A stretch of 64,000 nt of DNA from Stenotrophomonas maltophilia (lineage in GTDB: Bacteria; Pseudomonadota; Gammaproteobacteria; Xanthomonadales; Xanthomonadaceae). The notes under the pieces are model-generated. The model made no database searches and was not told the origin of the DNA. It saw only the letters and a list, made by a program, of their open reading frames with translations. The stretch covers positions 3,738,001-3,802,000 of the forward strand of contig NZ_LT906480.1 in the NCBI RefSeq assembly GCF_900186865.1. Direction: 5' to 3'. The first letter of the stretch is position 1. Each line of letters starts with the position of its first letter. The translations under genes were made by a program, and so were the position numbers. Shown here piece after piece: positions 1-12,007 of this stretch.

Positions 1-109
1 CGAAGCGGTCGGAATCGAGTTGGGCATCGGCAGGGCTGGCGGCGGGCTACAGGGGCGACACCTTACCCTGTCCCATGCCCGCGGGGATAGGCACAGCGCA
101 GCAGGCGGC

Positions 110-832
110 TCAGGCCAGTGCCGGCTCTCCGACACTGCCACCAATACGGGCGCGGTAGGCACGCGGCGAGAAACCGGTTTCAGCCTTGAACTTGCGGGTA
201 AAGGCGCTCTGGTCGCTGAAACCGCAGGCCTGGCCGATGCTGGCGATGCTCTCGTCACCGTGCAGCAGGTGCATGGCCATCTGGATCCGCAGCCGGGTCA
301 GCACCTGCTGCGGGGTCATCTGGAACACCTTGCGGAAGCTGCGCTCCAGCTTGGACAGCGAAAAGCCGGTGATGTCCAGCAGGGTCTGCATGCGCACGTT
401 CTCGGCGTAGTGCGCGTTGAGGTGGGCCAGCGCCAGCCGCAGCTGCTCGTACTGGGTACCCAGACTGTCCTTCTGGCCAAGGTCGCGGGAAATGCCGATC
501 AGGCCCTCGATGGCCCCATCGACCACCAGCGGACGCTTGCAGGTCAGGCACCAGCCCGGTTCGCGGTTGGCGAACAGGTGCAGCTCCATCAGGTTCTCGA
601 TCACCTCACCGGCCAGCACGCGGGCGTCCTGGTCCACGTAGTCGGCGCTCAGCCCGGTCGGGTAGATCTCCGCCGCGGTACGCCCGATCACGTCCTTGCG
701 GGCGCGCAGGCCCAGCCGCCGCAGCATGGTCTGGTTGACGTGGGTGTAACGCCCCTGAAGGTCCTTGATGAAGAACAGAACATCCGGGATGGCGTCGAAC
801 AGGGCTTCGATGTCGGCGGGCTCGACTCGCAT
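110..832 (-). CDS. PAS-domain AraC-family transcriptional regulator
   Basis: A protein of 240 residues with an N-terminal PAS fold (about residues 5-115, including FIKDLQGRYTHVNQTML) and a C-terminal AraC-type double helix-turn-helix (about 140-235, including SIASIGQACGFSDQSAFTRKFK). It is expected to be a cytoplasmic DNA-binding regulator whose PAS domain senses a ligand or redox state; the signal is unknown. I start it at the ATG before RVEPADIEALF because the PAS domain begins directly after it. An in-frame upstream extension to 931 is possible but would run into the katE leader. It is divergent from katE across about 114 bp, so it may regulate that gene; this is inference from position only. 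Confidence 0.85.
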   Translation of the reverse strand: MRVEPADIEALFDAIPDVLFFIKDLQGRYTHVNQTMLRRLGLRARKDVIGRTAAEIYPTGLSADYVDQDARVLAGEVIENLMELHLFANREPGWCLTCKRPLVVDGAIEGLIGISRDLGQKDSLGTQYEQLRLALAHLNAHYAENVRMQTLLDITGFSLSKLERSFRKVFQMTPQQVLTRLRIQMAMHLLHGDESIASIGQACGFSDQSAFTRKFKAETGFSPRAYRARIGGSVGEPALA

Positions 833-946
833 GGAGCAAGCATACCCGAGCCTGCTTTTGCCTGTACGTTCACCTTTGCCGGACCTCGGTTTAACGGGCC
901 CGGTTCCAGTGTCGTGGTTCTCTTTGAGCATCCGGAGCCAACGTCA

Positions 947-3037
<2,091 letters not shown>

Positions 3038-3059
3038 CTACAACAACAGGAGAACTGTC

Positions 3060-3548
3060 ATGCCCCGTGGTGACAAATCCGCATACTCCGATAAACAGAA
3101 GCGCCAGGCCGAGCACATCGAGGAAAGCGAGCGCGAGCGCGGTGCCAGCGAAGGCACGGCCGAGCGCATTGCCTGGGCGACCGTGAACAAGCAGGATGGT
3201 GGTGGCAAGCGTAGCGGCAGCGCGCGCAAGGGTACGAAGAAGGCGACCAGCAAGAAGGCTGCCAAGAAGGCGCCTGCCAGGAAGTCGGGCACAAAGAAGG
3301 CCACGACCAAGGCGACGGCGGCGAAGAAGGCACCTGCGAAGAAGACGACAGCCAGGAAGGCGGCAAAGAAGGCACCGGCTCGCAAGACAGCCACAAAGAA
3401 AACCGCAAAGAAGACAGCGGCCAAGAAGGCCGGTACAGCCGCCTCGCGCAGTGCTGCAGCGAAGAAGGCGGCGAAGACACGTGCGGCGAAGAAGACTGTG
3501 CGCAAGGTGGCGGCGAAGAAGGCCGCGCGTACCCGCGCGCGCGGCTGA
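3060..3548 (+). CDS. Histone H1-like Lys/Ala-rich protein with N-terminal stabilization-type domain
   Basis: 162 residues. The first 55 or so (MPRGDKSAYSDKQKRQAEHI, then a SEGTAERIAWATVNKQDGGGK stretch) match a small conserved domain often annotated as plasmid stabilization protein. From about residue 60 the rest is a low-complexity tail of repeated KKA, KKAP and KKT units, as in bacterial H1-like nucleoid proteins. It is strongly basic and probably binds DNA. It starts 22 bp after katE with an AGGAG ribosome site (3049-3053), so it may be co-expressed with catalase. The function is inferred from composition and the N-terminal motif; no enzymatic residues are visible. Confidence 0.8.
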   Translation: MPRGDKSAYSDKQKRQAEHIEESERERGASEGTAERIAWATVNKQDGGGKRSGSARKGTKKATSKKAAKKAPARKSGTKKATTKATAAKKAPAKKTTARKAAKKAPARKTATKKTAKKTAAKKAGTAASRSAAAKKAAKTRAAKKTVRKVAAKKAARTRARG

Positions 3549-3557
3549 GTCCTTCGA

Positions 3558-4298
3558 TCAGGGCGACAGCGTCCTCATCCACGCGGCAACTTCGGCTGCG
3601 GCTGCGTCAGCGCGTGCCTGCAGCAGCAGATGCGGCCCTTCCAGCGAAACATGCCGGGCATCCGGCAAAAGGGCCTGCAGTTCTGCCACGCTGGGCGGCC
3701 ACAGCAGGCGGTCATGGCACGCGTGCAGGCACAGCGTCGGCACGTCGATTGCCGGCAGCAATGCGCGTACGTCGACGCGCAGGGTCGCTGCGGCGCGTCG
3801 CCGCAGTGTGGCCGCCGGAATCCGGGCCAGCGCATCGCGCAGCATCGACAGGTGCTCGCGGGTGCGCCACCGCCCCAGCAGCAGGCCCGCCAGCAACGCC
3901 ACGGGAGGCAGAGGCCAGGTCGGCGTCAGCAGGGCTGCGCTGGCTGCCGGCAATGGCACCGGCCGACGCGCAAAGGTCGCGGCAAGCACCAGTCCGCGCA
4001 GCCCGGCGGGCTGTCGCGTGGTCAGTTCAACCGCCAACGGGCCCGAGAAGGACTCGGCAAGCAGGATGAAGGGATGGCCGGGCAGCTGCGACCACAGCCG
4101 TTGGGCCAGCGTGGCGTGATCCTGCCCTCCCTGCGCAGGCAGCGTAATCGCCTGCGTCGTCAGCCCATGAGCCTGGAGTGCTGACAGAAACGGGATCGAC
4201 AGCCTGCCGGAGCCATCCAGCCCGGGCAGCATTAGCACGTGCTGCGGCGTGGGTGATGCCGAATCACAGCCCGGCTTTTCCTCGCTCCCGATTCCCAT
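3558..4298 (-). CDS. Alpha/beta hydrolase
   Basis: 246 residues with an alpha/beta-hydrolase layout: oxyanion-loop region LMLPGLDGSGRL near the N-terminus, nucleophile elbow AESFSG (about Ser100, a variant of GxSxG), an acidic candidate in CHDRLLW and a late His in EGPHLLLQ. Substrate unknown. The start is chosen because an almost perfect Shine-Dalgarno (AAAGGAGGTGA, minus strand, about 4301-4310) lies just before this ATG; a longer in-frame reading to 4577 has no such site. It is convergent with the histone-like gene (9 bp gap). Confidence 0.85.
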   Translation of the reverse strand: MGIGSEEKPGCDSASPTPQHVLMLPGLDGSGRLSIPFLSALQAHGLTTQAITLPAQGGQDHATLAQRLWSQLPGHPFILLAESFSGPLAVELTTRQPAGLRGLVLAATFARRPVPLPAASAALLTPTWPLPPVALLAGLLLGRWRTREHLSMLRDALARIPAATLRRRAAATLRVDVRALLPAIDVPTLCLHACHDRLLWPPSVAELQALLPDARHVSLEGPHLLLQARADAAAAEVAAWMRTLSP

Positions 4299-4438
4299 GT
4301 CACCTCCTTTGCTGGCAAGCATCGCCCACATCGGCAGGCAGCGGCACCTCTGCTCCGGCTCTCCTGCTGCTTTGCCGGTCAAGGTTGAGCGATACTGCCC
4401 GCTCTGCCGCGGGACGCGGTTGCCAAGGAGAGCCTCTG

Positions 4439-4978
4439 ATGCGATGGACCTACGCGCTGGCCATGATGGCCATGATGCTGCCACTGAACAGCTCCGCCAG
4501 CGATGGCTGGATAAGCGGGGACGGCAAGGCAATGCCGGAGACCGATGCCATGAAATCCAGCAGTGGCTTTGCGGCATCGCTGCTGGTCACCTCCGATGCC
4601 GACTGGCAGGCCAAGTGGGAGACCCCGCCAGAGTCCACTCCCGGTTTTACCCAGGCCGACGAAGTCCACCCGGGCGGTGAATTGTTCCTGCTGACATTCC
4701 TGTCCAACCCGCAACTGGATGAGAACCGCGTACCCAAGGTGCACTGCGATCTGCGCATGCTGCGCCCGGACGGCACTACCAGCATCGACGAACGCGATGT
4801 TCCCTGTTTCACCGCTGCCCTGCCCGGCCCGCCAACCCTGTTGTACATGACCAACCTGCACCTGAAGTTCGTGGCCGAGGCCAGTGATCCGAAAGGCACG
4901 TGGACTGCGCAGGTGGTGGTCAGGGATCTGCTGCGGAATGTGAGCCTGCCTCTGCAGGCTCACTTCGACGTCCGTTGA
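4439..4978 (+). CDS. Putative periplasmic protein of unknown function
   Basis: 179 residues with an N-terminal signal peptide (MRWTYALAMMAMMLPLNSSAS) and no membrane segment after it. The mature part is acidic to neutral and probably beta-rich (for example GELFLLTFLSNPQLDENRVPK). It contains two cysteines (VHCDLRM and VPCFTAA) that could form a disulfide. I do not recognise a named family. The start is supported by AAGGAG at 4425-4430. It is followed 14 bp later by a small membrane protein gene, so the two probably form an operon. Confidence 0.75.
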   Translation: MRWTYALAMMAMMLPLNSSASDGWISGDGKAMPETDAMKSSSGFAASLLVTSDADWQAKWETPPESTPGFTQADEVHPGGELFLLTFLSNPQLDENRVPKVHCDLRMLRPDGTTSIDERDVPCFTAALPGPPTLLYMTNLHLKFVAEASDPKGTWTAQVVVRDLLRNVSLPLQAHFDVR

Positions 4979-4992
4979 ACGGAGGCATGCGG

Positions 4993-5283
4993 ATGAAGAT
5001 GCGGCGATTACTGAGCTGGACCGGTCTTGCGCTTTGCGTGGTCTACCTGCTGTTGACCGCATGGCTGGTTCACGGCGCGCAGTCGGATGCGGACCCGAAG
5101 GGGGCCTATATCCTGATGTCGCTCCCCATCACCCTGCAGTCTGCTGCACTCGATGCCATCGGCGCAGGCAGCCTGCTGTACGGCAAACCCTGGTCGACCG
5201 CGTATGCAGTACTGGTTCCGCCAACACTGCTGTTGCTGTACGCAGCCGGCTGGCTGATCGAACGCGCCGCGCGCGGCCGCTAG
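4993..5283 (+). CDS. Small inner-membrane protein, unknown function
   Basis: 96 residues with three likely transmembrane segments: about 5-25 (LLSWTGLALCVVYLLLTAWLV), about 38-58 around YILMSLPITLQSAALDAIGA, and about 70-88 around AVLVPPTLLLLYAAGWLIE. No catalytic motif visible. The ATG at 4993 is preferred over the one at 4987 because GGAGG (4981-4985) is then 7 bases upstream rather than 1. It lies directly behind the periplasmic protein gene, suggesting a two-gene envelope operon. The family resembles short, uncharacterised SCO4225-like membrane proteins, but I would not name it. Confidence 0.7.
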   Translation: MKMRRLLSWTGLALCVVYLLLTAWLVHGAQSDADPKGAYILMSLPITLQSAALDAIGAGSLLYGKPWSTAYAVLVPPTLLLLYAAGWLIERAARGR

Positions 5284-5315
5284 CCAGCGGCACCGACCGG
5301 TTGCGTGCATGCGGT

Positions 5316-5345
5316 GCCCTGCATGCGGGGCATCGCATGCAGGGC
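5316..5345. terminator. 12-bp perfect stem-loop between convergent genes
   Basis: The arm GCCCTGCATGCG (5316-5327) pairs perfectly with CGCATGCAGGGC (5334-5345) around a 6-base loop. It sits between the ends of the small membrane protein gene and the chemotaxis receptor gene. There is no T-run on either side, so it is a weak or bidirectional terminator or an mRNA 3' end stabiliser. Confidence 0.5.
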
Positions 5346-5372
5346 GTCATCCAACATCCAGTCGCAGGTTGC

Positions 5373-7499
5373 TTACGCCGCCTGCGCAGGCACGATGGGC
5401 ATGCGCGCGCCCTGCTCCACCTTGAACACCGCCACCGACGTGGTCAGCGCATGCGCCTGTTCTTCCAGCGCGCGGCTGGCGGCAGTGGCTTCTTCCACCA
5501 GCGCAGCGTTCTGCTGGGTCACCTGGTCCATCTGCACCACCACCTGGTTGACCTGCTCGATACCGGCGGCCTGTTCCTTGCTGGCCGCTGCGATGTCGCT
5601 CATCAGCTGCGTGGTGCGCGAGCTGGCCTGGGCCACGCGGGCGATCGCGGCTTCCGATTCAACGGTCACCGCCAGGCCGCTCTTCACCTTGGCAGCGGCG
5701 TCTTCGATCAGTTCCTTGATCTCCTTGGCGGCGACACCGGCACGCTGTGCGAGCGTGCGTACCTCGCTGGCGACCACGGCAAAACCACGGCCCTGCTCAC
5801 CTGCACGCGCGGCTTCAACCGCAGCATTCAGCGCCAGGATGTTGGTCTGGAACGCGATGCCGTCGATCACGGTGGAGATTTCCGAGATGCGTGCCGAGGA
5901 CTGATCGATCTCACCCATCACCGACGCCATCTGCGCCATCGCCTGCTCGGTTTCGCGTACGGCGGCACCGGCGGCATGCGCTTCACTGTCGGCCTGACGA
6001 GCGAGCTCGGCATTCTGGCGCACAGTCGAGGTCAGTTCCTCCATCGATGCGGCGGCTTCTTCCAGGTTGGCGGCCTGCTGCTCGGTGCGGCGCGACAGGT
6101 CGTTGTTGCCGGCAGCCAGTTCCTGCGCCGCGTTGTTGATGCTGTCGGCGGCCACCTGGATGCCACGCACGATGCCGGTCAGCTGCGCGGTGGTGGTGTT
6201 GGCGTCGTCACGCATGCGGGCGAATACACCGTCGTACTCGCCGTCCATGCGTGCAGTCAGGTCGCCGTGCGAGATCGCACGCAGCACATCGGAGACATCA
6301 GCGATGCTGGCCTGCGAACTGGCCATCATGCCGTTGAGGTGCTCGACCATCGCCTTGAACTGGAACTGGAACGCAGCGGCGTCGCCACGCATGCTGAAAT
6401 CACCGGCGCGCGCGGCCCGGGCCAGTGCATCGATCTGCGCGTTGATCGCCATCAGGCTCTGCTTCACTGCGGCCAGAGTGCGGGTCAGCGTACCCTTCTC
6501 GCCCGGGTAGTCCGGCAGGTCGCGGCTGAGGTCACCGATGGCGTAACGCTGCATCACTTCAGCCATCAGCAGCTCCACCTGCACGTGCGATTCGACCAGG
6601 CTGTTGGTGGCCTGCACCATGCGGCCGAAATCGCCGGGGAAGGCGCTGGCGTCCATGCGGTAGCGGATCGCACCCGCCTCGTGCTGTTCGGCCATCTGCA
6701 GCTGTGCGCCGATCGCCGCCTGCACGCTCTGCCGCACGCTGGCCATGGCTTCACCCAGCTGGGTCAGTTCATCGCGGCCGCCAAGGCGGAACTCCTGGTC
6801 CAGCTGGCCCCTGGACAGGCGTTCGGCCACGTTCACCGCGCGGGCCAACGGGCCGGTCAGGCTGCGCCCGATCATCACCGAGGCACCGATGCCCACCAGC
6901 AGCGCGACGCCGCCCAGCACCAGCAGCTGCAGCAGGCTGCGCTCGCCCAGGCGGATCGCCTCGGCGGCCGCCTCACGGCTTTCCTTCTCTTCGAAGTCCA
7001 CGCCATCGGACAGCGCCTTGTTCCAGCCGTTGGCGGCTTCCTGCACCGGGCCCAGGGTCAGCGCCACGGCGCCCGGGTAGTCGCCCTGCTCCATGAGTTC
7101 GCTGGTCTGCTTGTTGAGCGGACGCGCGATGGCACGCTTGGCGGCGATGGTTTCGGCAATGGCCTTGCCCTCGGCGTCGCTGGGCAGCGCCTGGTAGGCC
7201 GTCCAACTGGCCTCATAGCGCTTGACCAGATCGGCGATGCGCTGCTCATCATGGCCACGGTCATCGCCCTGGCGGATCAGCATCTCGCGGCGAACGACCA
7301 TCATCTGGTTGTTGGCATCGAGCATCTGCGACAACAGGCGCACCTTGGCCACGCTGACATCGACCACCTGCTGCATCGCGCGCTTCTGCACGACACTGGC
7401 GGTGGCGCCGGTGGCCACCACGGCCGCAACCAACAGCAGCAACAGGCCAAAGCCCAGCCCAAGACGCCAGGCAACCCTGACATTCCTCAAGTAGTTCAT
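5373..7499 (-). CDS. Methyl-accepting chemotaxis protein
   Basis: 708-residue transmembrane chemoreceptor. TM1 about 13-35 ([20 protein letters not shown]); periplasmic four-helix sensor about 36-188; TM2 about 190-212 ([20 protein letters not shown]); HAMP after it ([17 protein letters not shown]). A long cytoplasmic coiled coil ends in the highly conserved signalling hairpin tip ([20 protein letters not shown], then [20 protein letters not shown]), which binds CheA/CheW. The C-terminus (MPIVPAQAA) lacks a CheR/CheB-docking pentapeptide. The start at MNYLRNVRV places TM1 correctly; an upstream in-frame Met at 7586 would add about 29 unlikely residues. It stands alone, without che genes nearby. 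Ligand unknown. Confidence 0.93.
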   Translation of the reverse strand: MNYLRNVRVAWRLGLGFGLLLLLVAAVVATGATASVVQKRAMQQVVDVSVAKVRLLSQMLDANNQMMVVRREMLIRQGDDRGHDEQRIADLVKRYEASWTAYQALPSDAEGKAIAETIAAKRAIARPLNKQTSELMEQGDYPGAVALTLGPVQEAANGWNKALSDGVDFEEKESREAAAEAIRLGERSLLQLLVLGGVALLVGIGASVMIGRSLTGPLARAVNVAERLSRGQLDQEFRLGGRDELTQLGEAMASVRQSVQAAIGAQLQMAEQHEAGAIRYRMDASAFPGDFGRMVQATNSLVESHVQVELLMAEVMQRYAIGDLSRDLPDYPGEKGTLTRTLAAVKQSLMAINAQIDALARAARAGDFSMRGDAAAFQFQFKAMVEHLNGMMASSQASIADVSDVLRAISHGDLTARMDGEYDGVFARMRDDANTTTAQLTGIVRGIQVAADSINNAAQELAAGNNDLSRRTEQQAANLEEAAASMEELTSTVRQNAELARQADSEAHAAGAAVRETEQAMAQMASVMGEIDQSSARISEISTVIDGIAFQTNILALNAAVEAARAGEQGRGFAVVASEVRTLAQRAGVAAKEIKELIEDAAAKVKSGLAVTVESEAAIARVAQASSRTTQLMSDIAAASKEQAAGIEQVNQVVVQMDQVTQQNAALVEEATAASRALEEQAHALTTSVAVFKVEQGARMPIVPAQAA

Positions 7500-7731
7500 C
7501 GGTACATCCAAAACGGGGGGATGTGGCGTTATCGGCGGCCCGCCAGGCAATCTTGATCGCCAACCGCCAACGGCGTGGGGCACCATTCACCTTGGTGAGC
7601 CCTTGGCCGGCGGCACCCGCGCGGGGACGGTGGCGCAACGACCCGACTGCTCATGCAGACGTCAGATCTCTTTCACGGCGGCTCGGCGCGGCCTGCAGGC
7701 AAGGTGGTGGCGTCATCTGCTGGAGTTCCCA

Positions 7732-8694
7732 ATGCCATTACCCGTGTACCGATCCACCCTGCTCGCTCTCTCGCTGCTGGCATCGCCGGCGTTCGCGCAG
7801 GCACCGCCGCCTGGACTGCCCGCCCCCATCGCCGAGAAGGCCGGACCGGACACCGCAGCACGTTCCGCCCTGCATGCCCAGGTGCTGCTGGATCGCGCGA
7901 ATTTCTCGCCCGGCCAGATCGACGGTGAAGTGGGCAGCAACCAGCGGCGCGCGGTGTCGGGTTTCCAGGCAGCGCACGGCCTGACCGTCACCGGTGAACT
8001 GGACGACGCGACCTGGCAGGCCCTGCAGGCTGATACGGTCACCCCCCTGGCCAGCTACACGCTGACCAGCGAGGATGTCGCCGGGCCGTTCCAGGCGGTG
8101 CCGAAGGGCCCCGCCGCACAGGCCAAACTGAAATCGCTGGGCTTCAACAACGTCGAAGAGTCGCTGGGCGAACGCTTCCACGCATCCCCTGAGCTGTTGA
8201 AGCTGCTCAATCCGGGCGTGGATCTGAGCAAGGCGGGCAACCGCATCCAGGTGCCCAATATCGCACCATCGCCGCTACCGAAGGCGGCCAAGGTGGTCGT
8301 CGACAAGTCCGATTCCAGCCTGCAGCTGCTGGATGCGCAAGGCAAGGTGATCGCTCAGGTGCCGGTTTCCTCCGGCAGCCAGCATGATCCGCTGCCGATC
8401 GGCGAATGGAAGATCCTAGGCGTGTATCGCGACCCGCCGTTCCACTACAACCCCAAGCTGTTCTGGGATGCGCGCAAGGGCGAAAAGAAGGCGACACTGC
8501 CGCCGGGCCCGAACAATCCGGTCGGCCGGGTCTGGATCGACCTGTCCAAGCCACACTACGGCCTGCATGGCACGCCCGAGCCCGGCCATGTCGGCAAGAC
8601 CGAGTCACATGGTTGCGTGCGCATGACCAACTGGGATGCGCTGCGCGTGGCCGATGCGGTGGATACCTCCGTCCCTGTGGTGATGCAGGAGTGA
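7732..8694 (+). CDS. L,D-transpeptidase (YkuD) with peptidoglycan-binding domain
   Basis: 320-residue exported enzyme that cross-links or modifies peptidoglycan by L,D-transpeptidation. Signal peptide about 1-22 (LLALSLLASPAFAQ). PG_binding_1 domain about 40-95 (LDRANFSPGQIDGEVGSNQR, then AVSGFQAAHGLTVTGELDD). The YkuD domain from about residue 180 has the catalytic motif HGTPEPGHVGKTESHGCVRM with the nucleophile Cys. It starts with the ATG directly before the signal peptide. Five bases before the M23 peptidase gene, so the two cell-wall genes are likely one operon. Confidence 0.92.
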   Translation: MPLPVYRSTLLALSLLASPAFAQAPPPGLPAPIAEKAGPDTAARSALHAQVLLDRANFSPGQIDGEVGSNQRRAVSGFQAAHGLTVTGELDDATWQALQADTVTPLASYTLTSEDVAGPFQAVPKGPAAQAKLKSLGFNNVEESLGERFHASPELLKLLNPGVDLSKAGNRIQVPNIAPSPLPKAAKVVVDKSDSSLQLLDAQGKVIAQVPVSSGSQHDPLPIGEWKILGVYRDPPFHYNPKLFWDARKGEKKATLPPGPNNPVGRVWIDLSKPHYGLHGTPEPGHVGKTESHGCVRMTNWDALRVADAVDTSVPVVMQE

Positions 8695-8698
8695 GCCG

Positions 8699-9376
8699 AT
8701 GCGTCTTTCGCAGCTGATCGTGCTGGGCGTGCTGCTGGGACTGGGGGCCGGCTGGTGGCTGCGCCGCGATGCAGGCGAGCCGGTAGCCGCCTCGCTGCCG
8801 GAAGCACAACCGGCAGCCGCTGTGGCGCCGGCTAAGGGATCGGTAGCGCCGCTCGACACGGCCCCTGCCCCCGCCGCCACCGTACCGTCAGCCGCGCGGA
8901 CTGCGGATGCGCCGTCGGGTCTGCTGCTGCCGGTACAGGGCGTCCTGGCCTCCCAGCTGCGCGACACGTTCACCGATGCGCGCAGCGAAGGCCGCGTGCA
9001 CGATGCCATCGACATCATGGCCGATGCCGGTACGCCGGTGCTGGCAGTGGCCGATGGCACGGTGGAAAAACTGTTCGACAGCGAGCGCGGTGGCCTGACG
9101 ATCTACCAGTTCGAGCCCAGCGGACGCTGGTGCTACTACTACGCGCACCTGCAGCGCTATGCCGATGGCCTGACCGAAAAGCAGGTGATCAGGCGCGGGG
9201 AGGTGATCGGTTATGTGGGCAGTACCGGCAACGCCAGCGCTGAGGCCCCGCACCTGCATTTCGAGGTGCACGTGCTGGGACCGGAGAAACAGTGGTGGAA
9301 GGGCGAATCGATCAATCCGTACCCACTGCTGAATCCGCCTGCTTCGAAGCCCGGTGCTGCCAGCGCCGCAAAGTGA
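8699..9376 (+). CDS. M23-family (LytM) metallopeptidase, membrane-anchored
   Basis: 225 residues: an N-terminal hydrophobic anchor (LIVLGVLLGLGAGWWL), an Ala/Pro-rich linker to about residue 75, then a LytM/M23 domain with zinc-ligand motifs HDAIDI (a variant of HxGxD) and HLHFEVH near the C-terminus, plus the expected AHL before GEVIGYVG. Probably a periplasmic endopeptidase acting on peptidoglycan cross-links, or a regulator if catalytically weak. It follows the L,D-transpeptidase gene by 4 bases. Its last 65 bp overlap the convergent membrane-protein gene. Confidence 0.9.
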   Translation: MRLSQLIVLGVLLGLGAGWWLRRDAGEPVAASLPEAQPAAAVAPAKGSVAPLDTAPAPAATVPSAARTADAPSGLLLPVQGVLASQLRDTFTDARSEGRVHDAIDIMADAGTPVLAVADGTVEKLFDSERGGLTIYQFEPSGRWCYYYAHLQRYADGLTEKQVIRRGEVIGYVGSTGNASAEAPHLHFEVHVLGPEKQWWKGESINPYPLLNPPASKPGAASAAK

Positions 9377-9974
9377 ACGTGAACACCGCCAAGGCAGCTC
9401 CTGGAATCAGCAGGAGCAGTGCCGCCACTTTCCAGAAGAAGAACGGCCACAACCAGACATAATCCAGGTCAGTCAGCTTCAACAGGTCCAGTGGCGGCTG
9501 CAGCTCGACGGTGGCCGCGCGATCGGCCAGCGCCGGGTCCACCTCCAGCACGGTTACCCGCACCCATGAGCGGCCGCGTGGCAATGCGTCGCCACGGCCA
9601 TAGCCGAAGTAGGACGCCATGAGGCCGCTGGACTCAACCGAAGCCAGCCCACGATTGATACCCTGCCCGGCCACTCCCGAACGCTCCCCTGCGCGGAAGT
9701 CTCCATGATCGGTCGGAGTTTCGATGCGCAGCAGCACCTCGGGGTCAGCGTCCGTACCGTCCGCGGCATAGCGCAGGCGCAGCCGCAGTTGATCATCGAT
9801 GAGGCGGTAGACGGTGATCTGGGCGGTTGCGCCAGGGCTCAGCACCAACGGCACCGTCTGCGTGCGCGAAGCCAGGGTATTGGCGGCCGCGCCCAGCACC
9901 AGTACCAGGCAGGCGATGCCCCACAGGCTCCACAACACCCACAGGGTGATCCGCACGACCGTTTCGCCCTTCAC
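9312..9974 (-). CDS. Predicted membrane protein, unknown function
   Basis: About 220 residues with one transmembrane helix at each end: N-terminal VLWSLWGIACLVLVLGAAAN and C-terminal FFFWKVAALLLLIPGAALAV. A soluble domain of about 150 residues lies between them and is probably periplasmic. The family is not recognised. The start is set at a GTG (minus strand, 9974) with AGGA 7 bases upstream. A longer frame to an ATG at 10064 would run through the purA terminator hairpin and is unlikely. Its 3' end overlaps the convergent M23 gene by 65 bp. Confidence 0.6.
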   Translation of the reverse strand: MKGETVVRITLWVLWSLWGIACLVLVLGAAANTLASRTQTVPLVLSPGATAQITVYRLIDDQLRLRLRYAADGTDADPEVLLRIETPTDHGDFRAGERSGVAGQGINRGLASVESSGLMASYFGYGRGDALPRGRSWVRVTVLEVDPALADRAATVELQPPLDLLKLTDLDYVWLWPFFFWKVAALLLLIPGAALAVFTFTLRRWQHRASKQADSAVGTD

Positions 9975-10029
9975 GCTGACATCCTGGTCATCGCTTTGCT
10001 TCCTCGCCGACCCCGCTGACACAGTAACG

Positions 10030-10056
10030 AAAAAGCCCCGCTTGCGCGGGGCTTTT
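10030..10056 (-). terminator. Rho-independent terminator of purA
   Basis: The stem AAAAGCCCCG / CGGGGCTTTT closes a short loop just downstream of the purA stop. Reading leftward the stem is followed by a T-run (CTTTTTCG). The hairpin is also A/T-flanked on the other side, so it could work in both directions. A second GC-rich dyad (GCCGGGC / GCCCGGC) lies between it and the purA stop. Confidence 0.85.
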
Positions 10057-10091
10057 CCTGTCACCTACGCCGGGCAGCGCCCGGCGTTACC

Positions 10092-11591
<1,500 letters not shown>

Positions 11592-11620
11592 TTACCGGCC
11601 GGTCAGCCGCCCCGCCCGGT

Positions 11621-11752
11621 CGTGCCGGCCGCTGGCCGGCAACGCCAACCAAGGTTGGCATCCACCAGAGCCGGGCCATGCATGTGAACGCAGGCGGTAG
11701 TGCCGGCCGCTGGCCGGCAATCCCGGGTTGCCGGCCAGCGGCCGGCACTACC
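11621..11752. repeat. Cluster of GTAG (SMAG/REP-type) stem-loops
   Basis: Four short stem-loop units in the purA-DUF2065 gap: a GTGCCGGCCGCTGGCCGGCA unit (11622-11641), a GCCAACCAAGGTTGGC unit (11644-11659), and an inverted pair GGTAGTGCCGGCCGC... (from 11696) and its reverse complement ending CACTACC (to 11752). The GTAG end plus palindromic core is the signature of the SMAG repeats described in S. maltophilia. No gene lies in this stretch. Confidence 0.8.
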
Positions 11753-11755
11753 CTT

Positions 11756-11941
11756 TCAATGCCGCACCCACCACAGCAGGCTCAGGCCGGCCAGCAGCAC
11801 CAGCCCACCGAAGCTGCGCAGGGCCGGGCTGGGCAGGTCCAGCAGACGTTCGGCCATGCGCTTCCAGGCGAACGGTGCGACGAACAGGAACAGGCCTTCC
11901 AGCACCGCGACCAGGCAGACAGCGGCAAACAGATCTTTCAT
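11756..11941 (-). CDS. DUF2065 small membrane protein (YjeT-like)
   Basis: 61 residues with two hydrophobic helices: DLFAAVCLVAVLEGLFLFVA and LRSFGGLVLLAGLSLLWWVR. This matches DUF2065, the small protein encoded between hflC and purA in many proteobacteria (E. coli yjeT). Function unknown; inner membrane location likely. CCGGAG upstream supports the ATG at 11941. A strong terminator-like palindrome lies between hflC and this gene. Confidence 0.88.
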   Translation of the reverse strand: MKDLFAAVCLVAVLEGLFLFVAPFAWKRMAERLLDLPSPALRSFGGLVLLAGLSLLWWVRH

Positions 11942-11959
11942 GGGGGACTCCGGAAAAAG

Positions 11960-11989
11960 CACGGGGCCCGGCATATGCCGGGCCCCGTG
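11960..11989 (-). terminator. 30-bp perfect palindrome with T-run between hflC and DUF2065 gene
   Basis: The arm CACGGGGCCCGGCAT is followed immediately by its exact reverse complement, giving a 15-bp perfect dyad centred on CATATG. On the minus strand it is followed by GCTTTTTCC, i.e. a T-run, so it looks like an intrinsic terminator or attenuator after hflC, only about 18 bases before the next start codon. Confidence 0.7.
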
Positions 11990-12007
11990 GGGTACTGCCC
12001 TGCGACC

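Noticed and set aside
20-946. N-terminal extension of katE by 309 codons
   Set aside because: The extension overlaps the divergent regulator gene in antisense and shows no catalase homology; the catalase start at 947 fits the family.
5034-7556. An 840-codon open frame antisense to the chemotaxis receptor gene
   Set aside because: Same reason: shadow of a real gene; no ribosome site or recognisable motif.
9975-10064. Longer N-terminus for the membrane protein ending at 9312
   Set aside because: It would cover the purA terminator hairpin; a GTG with a ribosome site lies after it.
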